DNA from: Schizochytrium sp. CCTCC M209059
Lineage: Eukaryota; Sar; Bigyra; Thraustochytrida; Thraustochytriidae
Direction: 5' to 3'
Length of the DNA stretch: 64,000 nt
NCBI GenBank assembly: GCA_000818945.1
Contig: KN805392.1
Span: 409,520-473,519 of the forward strand
The notes beneath the pieces were generated by a model. The model was given only the letters and a program-made list of their open reading frames with translations, was not told where the DNA came from and ran no database searches. Below, one piece after another: positions 12,233-20,164 of the stretch. Both the position numbers and the translations under genes were made by a program. How positions within the stretch are numbered: position 1 is the first letter of the stretch; each line of letters starts with the position of its first letter.

Positions 12233-12751
12233 TCAAAAGCTTTCGTCATTATCTTGATTTGAATCAGCCTCTGCATCATCAGCGCAAAGAGCCACCACAT
12301 AGGGGTATCCCTCCACTCGCAACTGCCTGATGACCGCGTAAACAAGATCACGGGTGACGCCAGCGTTTGCCTTTGAGATCTTTTCCATGAGCGCGGTCGA
12401 AGGCTCCTCGCCGGCGTTGAGGCAAGCTTGTAGGTCTTCCATCAAACCTTGGACCATTTTATCGCGTTTGTTGCTTCTTGCAGAGTTCGTGCTTGCCTTT
12501 ATTTCGTTTGAAACGCCATCGAAGACGACGATAGGGCGAGCGCCCCATGTTTTGAGCTTCTTAAGCCGCCCAATAAAACCCTGCACGATGCTAGTGAAGT
12601 TGCCCTTAGAGACCTCTTCATGCTGCACGCTCACGTACATGTGCAGCCAGACTGAGGCAACAATCCCAACATCTTTGTCGCGCAAGAGTTCGTAGAGCTG
12701 GACGTTGCGTTGCTTCGAACGTAGTTGCTTGAGCAGCTCCGTAACGCCCAT
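12233..12751 (-). CDS. FEN1/XPG-like N-terminal nuclease fragment
   Basis: The start chosen is the ATG at 12751, because MGVTELL matches the conserved MGI.GL start of the XPG_N domain. The frame is open upstream to a GTG at 12835. The product is 172 aa. It aligns with XPG_N through GIVASVWLHMYV, a G-F-x-R-L-x-L segment and PIVVFDG, then reaches a region like XPG_I (GYPYVVALCADDAEAD) and stops. The first catalytic Asp of the family (in IDAS) is Val here (IVAS); the VFDG Asp remains. The C-terminal metal-binding Asp pair is missing. It lies inside the transposon, convergent to the transposase, so it is probably cargo or an accessory gene of the element, now truncated. Confidence 0.7.
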   Translation of the reverse strand: MGVTELLKQLRSKQRNVQLYELLRDKDVGIVASVWLHMYVSVQHEEVSKGNFTSIVQGFIGRLKKLKTWGARPIVVFDGVSNEIKASTNSARSNKRDKMVQGLMEDLQACLNAGEEPSTALMEKISKANAGVTRDLVYAVIRQLRVEGYPYVVALCADDAEADSNQDNDESF

Positions 12752-12986
12752 GACGACACGGGAGTATGCTTCTAGCTTCTCCGCTCCGGCTCCTGCGCGC
12801 TTGCTGCTTTTGCGCCCGCGTACGCACCTGCGCACGCGCCTCCAGCGCGCAGACAGTCTGCTTTACGGTTAGGTGGCAGCTCTCTCTTTTCGCGCAAGGC
12901 CCTCTCCCTGCTTACCAGTAGTTAATCTGACAGGTGGGGGGTAGATTAAGGAGAAATTGCACGTTTTCAGGCGTTTCAGAGCACCG

Positions 12987-13002
12987 ATGCATATTGTCTA
13001 TT
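12987..13002 (-). repeat. Right terminal inverted repeat
   Basis: ATGCATATTGTCTATT, exact reverse complement of the left end at 9323-9338, lying upstream of the nuclease gene. Confidence 0.8.
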
Positions 13003-13619
13003 CTCGAACGTGGAGGTCGGGCTCTGCATGCAGAAGCCGCGGATGGCGTCGAGGGCGGGCCGCATGGCGCAGACTTGACCCTGATGCGAGCAAGCGCGAG
13101 AATGGACGGATGGGACATTGGGGGTCTTGGCGACGGCATTGGCGTGGAGATCCATCCAGCCGCGGCGACGCTCGTGCGGAATGCGAGGCGAAGGTCGAGC
13201 GCCGAGAGACGCCGAGAGACGCCGAGGTCTTGGCGGCAGTGGATGCTGGCGCCGAGCTCGCTTGAGAGACTTGGAATGATGGCTGCTTCTGAGCCGGCGA
13301 ATATTGGATGGTGCAAGGAAGGAAGGGCGCCAGAGCGAGGCCAGGAATAGGCAGACTCCCTTTCGCGCGGAGAAGACGTGCTCTGCGGCGCGAGAATCTG
13401 GCGAGCGTCTGCGTCATATGAGGGCGGCAAGAAGGCCTCAGACTCTGATGCGGAGAGAGCACTCGCTGTCGATCCTTCACTCAATGGAGACGTGCTCGAG
13501 CTGTCGCAGCCGATGACCTCGAGCGACCAGGCGACCGACCAACGCGAGAAGGGCAATTCCCAGTGGCGAAATAGACCTCCCTCCGCCCGTCTCTCTCGCT
13601 GCTCGTATTGCCCGCCATA

Positions 13620-13650
<31 letters not shown>

Positions 13651-13674
13651 TGATGACCCTCTCAGTGGCACCAA
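13003..13674. other. Spacer; short open segments, (CGA)n at the end
   Basis: Both strands are open for 400-640 bases, a GC effect. The plus strand at 13010-13350 and 13420-13620 has a fairly protein-like composition but no domain or start. An approximately 33-bp (CGA)n run at 13619-13652 lies just before the next gene. Confidence 0.4.
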
Positions 13675-15144
13675 ATGGCCGCGGCAGAGCAAAACGCAAT
13701 TCCCGCTCAGTCGCCCATGCGCAGCATGGAGACGGAACGAGCAGCGGCGCGCGAGGCCGAGCATGGCAGGGTCGAGCAGCACGGGGGTCCTGCTCGCCGT
13801 GCCGAGCGTGCTCTGTATCCGGCAAGCGCAAGCGCGCCGCGAGAGTCGGGTCGAGCGAGACCGCGAGATGAGCCGAGGAGATCGCGAGCCGAGCCCGGAA
13901 CCGCCGTCAGGGTCGCAGGACTCCTGCGGAGGCTCGCAGCCTACCGCGCAGCGCTCGCAGCGTCGCCGGCGCACGAGGCAGGCCTCACTGACGCACAGGC
14001 ACGTGACCTCGCAGATGTCGTGCGCAAAAATCAGGCTGTGTGCGTGGAGTTCTTGCAAATTCTCCGCGAAGACCACCTTCTCGACGACAGTGACTCCCAT
14101 GGAGAAGCCGCCGCCGCGGCAAAGGCAAAATCGCAGGCTGTCCCAGTGGATTGGAGCTCATTTGCTCGCGCACTTGGCGAAGCTCTGCGGCTCGTCAATA
14201 CAATTCTCGCAGCGAGCGGAACCGAAAGGCAGCATCATGAGCGGCAAACCTCGTCTTCTTGGCACTATGCATCCAGGTCAAGCTCACAGGCGAATTGGAG
14301 AACTAGAGCGAGATCTGGCCCGACTTCCGAGCGGTATCGGCGCTCTCGCTTTGCAGGTCGCGAACATGCGGATCGACAGCATGAACGGAGGAGTTCAAGT
14401 CGCACCCGTGGCGATGAAGAAGAGGAGAGCGACGAAGAAGCCGACAACGACCGTGATGAGTCGACCTTGCAACGCGCAGCACTTGTCGGAGGTACTGCTG
14501 TTGCCACTGCACTCGTTGGTCTCGGGACGTACCAGGCTGTTCGTGCTCAGCAGCAAGGGTACGACCTGTACGTCTTTTCAGAGGCTGTAGAAACCGCCCA
14601 ATTTGGCGACGGTGTGCGTGTAAACGGAGATTACTCTTGTGTAAACGCCGAAAATACCGGCCGACTTGTTGCAGAAGACGCGGCCAACGTCTTACATTCT
14701 CTGCGGCACGATGGCGTGTCCGTGGACGGCAGTCTCGCGCAAACCTCGCATGAAGTCATGCGCATCTCGCGCGAGATGGAACTCACGCTCGTCAAGATCG
14801 CGGGCGCTCTCGAAGCGCTACGAGCATCATCTCGCTCACGTGTGTTTCTTTCGGGGTCCTTTGCTTCTGCAGGCGCGCTTCTCATCGCTCAGCTGTGGCT
14901 TTGGAGGTCCTCTCGGGAAAAAGTCATTCGTTTCTCTGTGCTTTCGAGCGCAGGTTGCGCCGTCGTATGTGCTGTCCATTTGGCAAGATCACAACGCGCG
15001 AAAGCCGAAGCGCAGCGAGCAGCTCACGCGGCGGGGGTCCTCCTGTCACGTCTCGAGCTACTGAACTCTGAAATGTCATCTATTCGAGAGCAAGTGCGGG
15101 CTGCTTCACAATCGTATCGCCAATCGCAGGTTCTTCAAGATTGA
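13675..15144 (+). CDS. Hypothetical protein with three predicted TM segments
   Basis: 489 aa from the ATG at 13675. I do not recognise the family. The first 260 residues are charged, Ala/Arg/Ser-rich and probably disordered, ending in an acidic run (about 248-262). Hydrophobic segments at about 268-288, 390-409 and 418-437 look membrane-spanning. The loop between the first two contains a Cys and a short helical stretch, and residues 440-485 could form a coiled coil. No signal peptide is visible. The region downstream of residue 130 reads best as coding in this frame; the extreme N-terminus could begin at a later Met (15 or 18). Confidence 0.6.
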   Translation: MAAAEQNAIPAQSPMRSMETERAAAREAEHGRVEQHGGPARRAERALYPASASAPRESGRARPRDEPRRSRAEPGTAVRVAGLLRRLAAYRAALAASPAHEAGLTDAQARDLADVVRKNQAVCVEFLQILREDHLLDDSDSHGEAAAAAKAKSQAVPVDWSSFARALGEALRLVNTILAASGTERQHHERQTSSSWHYASRSSSQANWRTRARSGPTSERYRRSRFAGREHADRQHERRSSSRTRGDEEEESDEEADNDRDESTLQRAALVGGTAVATALVGLGTYQAVRAQQQGYDLYVFSEAVETAQFGDGVRVNGDYSCVNAENTGRLVAEDAANVLHSLRHDGVSVDGSLAQTSHEVMRISREMELTLVKIAGALEALRASSRSRVFLSGSFASAGALLIAQLWLWRSSREKVIRFSVLSSAGCAVVCAVHLARSQRAKAEAQRAAHAAGVLLSRLELLNSEMSSIREQVRAASQSYRQSQVLQD

Positions 15145-15523
15145 CTGACAGGGAGCAATACGCAAAGTGCAAAGCTCATCTAAGCTTGCCCTTTGCCTGT
15201 TCTTTCTTCTTGGATTTTTTATTTTTTATCTAAGTTATCAACAGCGTAAACTTGTTTAAATGCCGTCATCACTCATTCAACCCGAAAGTTCAGAATAAAT
15301 TTTAGATCCCTCTTTTTTAGGGACCTCCTCTTGAGGCATCCACCAAGATAGACGCAGACGCAGACGCAGACGCAGACACGAATATATTCCAATATCGCTC
15401 CTCCGTAGGACGCACGGGGTTGTCCGTGCGCTGGCGCGTACAGGCCTTCTGCGCTCGCATACCACTTTTCTCTTGGGTGGCTTTCGAGTCGGCTTCTCTG
15501 TTAATTAATTGTGCAAGACAGCC
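15145..15523. other. Spacer with (GACGCA)n hexamer repeat
   Basis: A 3' AT-rich stretch (15210-15300) probably holds the polyadenylation region of the upstream gene. About four GACGCA units lie at 15350-15378. The rest is presumably the promoter of the molybdenum cofactor gene. Confidence 0.5.
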
Positions 15524-17320
15524 ATGGCGTCTGGCATGACGCCCGTCGCAGAGGCGCTCGCAGCCGTCTTGCGCGAGGCGTCCGAGAGGTGCAAAGGCCG
15601 CATTGAAGAACGCAACGCGCTCGACGCTCTAGGCAGGGCGCTTGCTGACGACTTTCGCGCCCCTTGGAATGTACCAAGACACCACACAAGTATTAAAGAC
15701 GGCTATGCCGTCCGGGCGCAAGATCTTCAGCACCAGAGCGATCAAGACATTCGCCTTGAGGTAATTGGGTCCAAGGCAGCTGGCCAAGACAATCCTGCTC
15801 TCGTGGTTGGTGAAATGCAGGCCGTTTACGTGACCACGGGTAGCATGCTCCCCAATGGCGCAGATGCCGTCATCGAAGTGGAAAAGACGCAACTTGTCAA
15901 CCAAGAGGAAGACCACGAGCACGCGATCCTGGTACAGGCCGCTGCGGCGGCGAAAGCTTGCCCCAACCTTGATGTTCGCATCCCGGGATCAGATATCCGC
16001 GAAGACGCGCTTCTCATAGAAAAAGGCTGTCTCTTGGGCGCTGCCGAGGTCGGCATCCTCTCGATGTTTGGCCGTGCGACGGTTCAAGTGATTGCCGCGC
16101 CTCGTCTCGGCGTGCTCTCCACAGGAGACGAGCTCATGGCTCCTGGAGCCTCTATGCGCCAAGAGGATTCGTCTTTCATTTTTGATGCAAATCGCCCTAT
16201 GCTTCTTGCCAAAGCACAAGACGCTGCCTATGGCAAGGCCGAAGTCGTCGATCTCGGGATCCTTGCGGACCAAGACAATAAAGAAGCTCGTGACACGTGG
16301 TTACAAAATATGATTCAGGATAACGCCTTGGATGTTCTCATCACATCAGGCGGCGTCAGCATGGGTGCCCGCGATTTTGTGCGCGGTGCGCTCGAGCGCT
16401 GCGGCACTGTGCACGTGGAGCGCATCTTTATGAAACCGGGCAAACCGCTCGTCTTCGCGACCGTGGGCGATACTCTTGTTTTCGGACTTCCTGGAAACCC
16501 AGTCTCCGGTACAGTAACCTTTGACCTCCTCGTCGCCCCAGCACTTCGCACGCTTGCGGGCTGGCACGACCCACTCTCCTCACGGCTCGAATGCAGACTA
16601 GCAGCACCCCTCCGACTCGATCCGATACGCCCCGAATACCATCGTGCAAGACTTGCCCGCGATGAAGAAACAGGTACCTTTCTTGCTCATAGCACTGGCT
16701 TTCAGCGAAGCTCTGCGCTTCCCTCAATGCTTGGCGCAGATGTTTTGCTCGAGCTGCCGCACGCTGCACACTATGGAGCTCCAGAAATCCCTGCTGGGAC
16801 CCTCGTCTCTGCGATCATCATTGGAGACCTACGTGCCCACACCATGCTTGCACGACCGCAGGCCGCGGCAGGTCCTTTCCTGGCTAGAGCGCTCGTTTCT
16901 GCCGGGGATGGTGCTGCCGCACGACTGGCGGAGGCCGCTCGCGCAGCGCATGTTGCACTGGATATTGTATCCATGGACAGTGACGAGGCTCTTTTGGACA
17001 GACTGCGTGGCTCACTCCGTGATGAACATCTGGATGAGGGACTCTCGCTAATACTTGTGCCCGCTGTAGCAAGTTTTCGTGCACTCAATGAAATTGACAA
17101 CGCCTTAGAAAAGGAGAACTGTCGGCGCGCGTCTGGAATTTCTGAAGTCTTGCGCGCACATGTCGGCCCTTGCCAAGGCGAAGACACTGCATGGGTTTCT
17201 CAATACGGTCGCATTATCTTACGCCTCGACCGGGTCGACCCAGACTCGCGCATTAAAGCGCAGCTCGAGGCGGTCACGGTGGCACTCAAGGCAGCACGAG
17301 ACCCGGCGCTTTTCCGATAG
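15524..17320 (+). CDS. Molybdenum cofactor biosynthesis protein, MoeA (E) domain plus degenerate MogA-like (G) domain
   Basis: 598 aa; the start is the ATG in GCCATGG (good Kozak context). Residues of about 1-435 are a full MoeA/gephyrin-E molybdenum insertase: DGYA at 59-62, STGDEL at 199-204, TSGGVSMGARD at 274-284, KPGKP at 304-308, GLPGNPVS at 321-328. It inserts molybdate into adenylated molybdopterin. Residues of about 437-598 have the length and late motifs of a MogA/G domain (RRASGISEVLR resembling IPG..E.mR, then AWVSQYGRIILRLD), in the E-G order of plant Cnx1. The GGTG nucleotide-binding motif is absent, with LVPAVAS at the expected place, so adenylyltransferase activity looks lost. 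Its last 168 bases are repeated downstream. Confidence 0.95.
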   Translation: MASGMTPVAEALAAVLREASERCKGRIEERNALDALGRALADDFRAPWNVPRHHTSIKDGYAVRAQDLQHQSDQDIRLEVIGSKAAGQDNPALVVGEMQAVYVTTGSMLPNGADAVIEVEKTQLVNQEEDHEHAILVQAAAAAKACPNLDVRIPGSDIREDALLIEKGCLLGAAEVGILSMFGRATVQVIAAPRLGVLSTGDELMAPGASMRQEDSSFIFDANRPMLLAKAQDAAYGKAEVVDLGILADQDNKEARDTWLQNMIQDNALDVLITSGGVSMGARDFVRGALERCGTVHVERIFMKPGKPLVFATVGDTLVFGLPGNPVSGTVTFDLLVAPALRTLAGWHDPLSSRLECRLAAPLRLDPIRPEYHRARLARDEETGTFLAHSTGFQRSSALPSMLGADVLLELPHAAHYGAPEIPAGTLVSAIIIGDLRAHTMLARPQAAAGPFLARALVSAGDGAAARLAEAARAAHVALDIVSMDSDEALLDRLRGSLRDEHLDEGLSLILVPAVASFRALNEIDNALEKENCRRASGISEVLRAHVGPCQGEDTAWVSQYGRIILRLDRVDPDSRIKAQLEAVTVALKAARDPALFR

Positions 17321-17600
17321 TTTTCACTGTGAATCTGGCGGCTTTGACCACAGACAGCATGGATTTCTCGGTCCGGTCGCATTCTCTTACGCCTCGACCG
17401 GGTCGACCCAGACTCGCGCATCAAAGCGCAGCTCGAGGCGGTCACGGTGGCTCTCAAGTCAGCACGAGACCCGTCGCTTTTCCAATAAGTTATACTAAAA
17501 ATCCGGCGGCTCTGACCACAGCAGTGATTTCACGATCCAGTCGCATCATCATCTCACGTCTCGATCGTGCCGACTTCACAACTCGCATGTGCCCCCGCCC
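17189..17600 (+). repeat. 168-bp tandem duplication of the 3' end of the MoeA-like gene
   Basis: The last 115 coding bases plus 3' flank (unit from about 17189) recur at 17374-17489 with few changes, and again in decayed form from about 17538. The second copy keeps the reading frame to its own stop (TAA in place of TAG). Both downstream copies are preceded by a TGACCACAG acceptor-like sequence. Confidence 0.85.
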
Positions 17601-17757
17601 CGGCATATTTCGAGAGGCGGTCATGAGAGACTCTGCAACTTGAGGCAGTTGCCGAGAGCGATCAATGCTCTAATATCTCCGACGCTCTTCGCGTCGATGC
17701 ACAGCAATGAATCCAATAGACTAGATACTGCCGCGACCAAAGAAAAGGGACCGTTCG

Positions 17758-19401
17758 TCAGCGATTCACACTTGAGGTTGAAGTAACGGCGCTATTGAAC
17801 TCGCTTTGCATTGTGCTGACAGCAGAATAAGCAGACGCCACCTCCGTTTCAATCTTTCGGGACAACGGCTCGAGACGCAATCGCTCCAATGGAGATCGAT
17901 CCGCGTACTCCTTGCGCAGCGCCGTGAGTGTAGGCGATTGAAGTCGTTTTCGTTGCTTCAATGCTTCAGCTTCGTCTTCGATAGGATCAAACTTGGGCTT
18001 GGAGGACTGGTAGCGCAACACCTTGACAAGAGCCTCACGCGCCCGGACGGAGATTGACTGGTACTCCTTTCGCACCGCACGCGATACGCGAACAACCATG
18101 GCCGCGAGTCGTTTGTCAGGTGATTTGCGCAAAAACTGTCGGAAAGCCTCAATACGGAGGTAGGGGATAGTCTTCATGTCGAAAAGCTCTTGCGCAATGA
18201 GTCGCGACTGCTCGAAAAGCTTAATCTCGAGCTGTCCGTGGAGTTCATGCGTCAGAATATGGGAGTTTTCCAGAAATGCATAAAAATGTTCCCGGTCAAT
18301 TGGCTCGCCTTCCTTGATGCGCACTGCCTGTAGCGCTTTTTCTAATGTCGGGGCGCCCGTTTCATGGTCCACGAATTCTTCGCCTGCCTCGTGGTTCTCG
18401 TCGAGCCACTCTTGCAGGTCTTCGGCATCGATGGCTCCCATTTCGGCCTTGTCGACGTCGTCGTAAATCACATCGAGGTAGCGCTCGACGAGATTGCGTT
18501 TTTTCCGGTCCGCCTCGATGGCGGCAAAGTCTTTGAGAAAATTACGGTCGAGCTCCTCAAGGTCTGCGATAACTTCTTCCTTTTTTTTTTGTCGCTCATA
18601 TTCGTCTGGATCACAGTCCACAGGAACTCCGACCGGATCTTCATAGTAAGAAATATAAACGGGCTCGAGCACGACGCGCATGGCCATGGCAAACTCTGCC
18701 TCGGTCAAACGCAAGCGAGCCCCGGCCTCAAAAAGGAAAAAGAAGAAGCTTACGTCGTCCATTCCATCAAGCACCTCGCCAGCAACGTGAATTCGTTTCC
18801 AGAATGAAAAGGCCAAGAGAAGTTCGTGCAAGTCGATCGAGTCCTTTTCCCGTGCGCGTGCTTTTTGTTCCTCTGGATCTTCGACCAGATCACTTGGAAC
18901 TGTCTTCATGGCCTGCGCATAGCTATTGCCCAGAACTGCGCGTTTAAAACGATACCAGCGACGTTTCTTATATCGCTCGGCAATGTAGGGGTGCTGTTTT
19001 CCAGGTACAACGTATTCGCGACGGTGAACGACCTTGGCATGCTCAAAGAGTCGCAAAATATCGTCAACATCGTTTTTGGAAAGCGGTTCCTCGCGCGGAC
19101 CGCCAGACTGCATGATCATGTGTAGGAACTCGATGCGACTCAGGCGCTCGCCTGGGTACTCTTGACTCACTTGGTCGAAGAGCAGGGCAATGGCGTCCAT
19201 TTCCGAGCGCGAGAGCCAGAGGCGCAGTTTTCTTCGCACATTTCGGTCTACGTACGTGTACGAGTACCCCTTTTCCAGCTCGCGCTCTTCGTCGTCAAGA
19301 GCAACACGTGCTCGTTTTGCCCTGAGTTTCTTTTTCTTTAGCAGGTCTTCGTGACCTAGCAGTACGGCTAGTTGCCACTTGAGGTTGCGCCAGTAGCCCA
19401 T
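17758..19401 (-). CDS. Hypothetical protein with EF-hand-like segment
   Basis: 547 aa from the ATG at 19401 (MGYWRNLKWQ); the frame is open to a GTG 12 codons upstream. Mostly helical, strongly charged, no signal peptide or TM segment. Spaced helix pairs with D/E-rich loops suggest a divergent EF-hand or calmodulin-like repeat protein. The clearest is DKAEMGAIDAED, which has D1, G6, I8 and D12 of an EF loop but lacks Asp/Asn at 3 and 5, so calcium binding is doubtful. An N-terminal basic stretch (LLKKKKLRAKRAR) could bind acidic lipid or act as an NLS. Convergent with the MoeA-like gene, divergent from the acyl-CoA dehydrogenase. Confidence 0.75.
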   Translation of the reverse strand: MGYWRNLKWQLAVLLGHEDLLKKKKLRAKRARVALDDEERELEKGYSYTYVDRNVRRKLRLWLSRSEMDAIALLFDQVSQEYPGERLSRIEFLHMIMQSGGPREEPLSKNDVDDILRLFEHAKVVHRREYVVPGKQHPYIAERYKKRRWYRFKRAVLGNSYAQAMKTVPSDLVEDPEEQKARAREKDSIDLHELLLAFSFWKRIHVAGEVLDGMDDVSFFFFLFEAGARLRLTEAEFAMAMRVVLEPVYISYYEDPVGVPVDCDPDEYERQKKKEEVIADLEELDRNFLKDFAAIEADRKKRNLVERYLDVIYDDVDKAEMGAIDAEDLQEWLDENHEAGEEFVDHETGAPTLEKALQAVRIKEGEPIDREHFYAFLENSHILTHELHGQLEIKLFEQSRLIAQELFDMKTIPYLRIEAFRQFLRKSPDKRLAAMVVRVSRAVRKEYQSISVRAREALVKVLRYQSSKPKFDPIEDEAEALKQRKRLQSPTLTALRKEYADRSPLERLRLEPLSRKIETEVASAYSAVSTMQSEFNSAVTSTSSVNR

Positions 19402-20164
19402 CCTTGCGCGTCTCGCCTCGCCACCATTGCCCGTCACGAGACGCGCTTCGCCTCTTCACGGGCTCTTCTTCTTTTATCCTCGTCGTCGCCGTCCTTTTCT
19501 ACGATCACATCACTTCTCGCCTCCCGGCCCAGACATACATACATACGTCCGCTCCAATAGCTTTGTACTTTTAACGTGCCATTTCTCTCTATTTCTTCAT
19601 CATGAACCACATTGCAGAAGAGAACAAGCTCGACAGGTTGTCCGTTGAGAGTTGTCGTGCACGATAGAGCCAGGATAGCCTTCTTCGTGCACGGTAACGC
19701 AGCCAAACCGCCCAGCTCTAGCTTTAGCTTTAGCTCTAGCTTTGGCTCCAGCTCTAGCTTTAGCTTTGGCTTTAGCTCTAGCTCTGGCTCCACATCGTCT
19801 TCCGCAGAGGCGACCGACGGTGAGCGAATCCGCGCGACCCTTCTTCGAGCTTCGCGCCGCGGCCGGCCGCTGCTCGAGCTCAGATCCACGGAATTCGTAA
19901 GCTCTGTCCGTCCGCTCCACGATACCCCGGTATACGTAGTGTAGTAGTGCAAGACGCACACGGCGGGCTCCTTCCGGTAGTACTACTACACCTCATACAA
20001 GGTGGTACTACAATACGACATCTCGTAGTACTACCAAGGTGCACTACAATACCCGATAGCAGGGAAGTAAAACCTGGACAAGGACTCCAAGGGCGCGGAG
20101 CAGAGCCTAAACCCGGGCGTGGCAAAACGAGAAAGCCAAGACGAGGAGCGCCGCGAAGACGCTC
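19402..20164. other. Divergent intergenic region with hexamer repeat
   Basis: The spacer between two divergent genes contains an AGCTCT/AGCTTT/GGCTCC hexamer run at about 19716-19795 and the palindromic elements described separately. It must carry both promoters. ORFs across the hexamer (Phe/Ser-rich, Lys/Ala-rich) are artefacts. Confidence 0.6.
19976..20035. promoter_or_regulatory. Paired GTAGTACTAC palindromes upstream of acyl-CoA dehydrogenase
   Basis: GGTAGTACTAC at 19976-19986 and its exact reverse complement GTAGTACTACC at 20025-20035 flank two near copies (GGTACTACAATAC at about 20003, GCACTACAATACC at about 20041). Each arm contains the self-palindrome GTAGTACTAC, typical of a dimeric factor site. 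It lies about 130-190 bases before the ATG at 20165. A regulatory role is inference. Confidence 0.4.

Larger units (their letters stand above)
9323..13002. mobile_element. DNA transposon with 16-bp TIRs (THAP/DDE_4 type)
   Basis: A perfect 16-bp inverted repeat (AATAGACAATATGCAT) stands at both ends, 3.68 kb apart. It encloses a transposase on the plus strand and a FEN1/XPG-like nuclease on the minus strand, ending 18 bases apart in convergence. The inner 12 bases of each repeat are flanked by TA, which would fit a TA target duplication, but the palindrome makes the exact edge uncertain. The transposase is of the DDE_Tnp_4 (IS5/PIF-Harbinger-related) superfamily. Frameshift and lost catalytic residues suggest a non-autonomous or dying copy. 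Confidence 0.8.
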
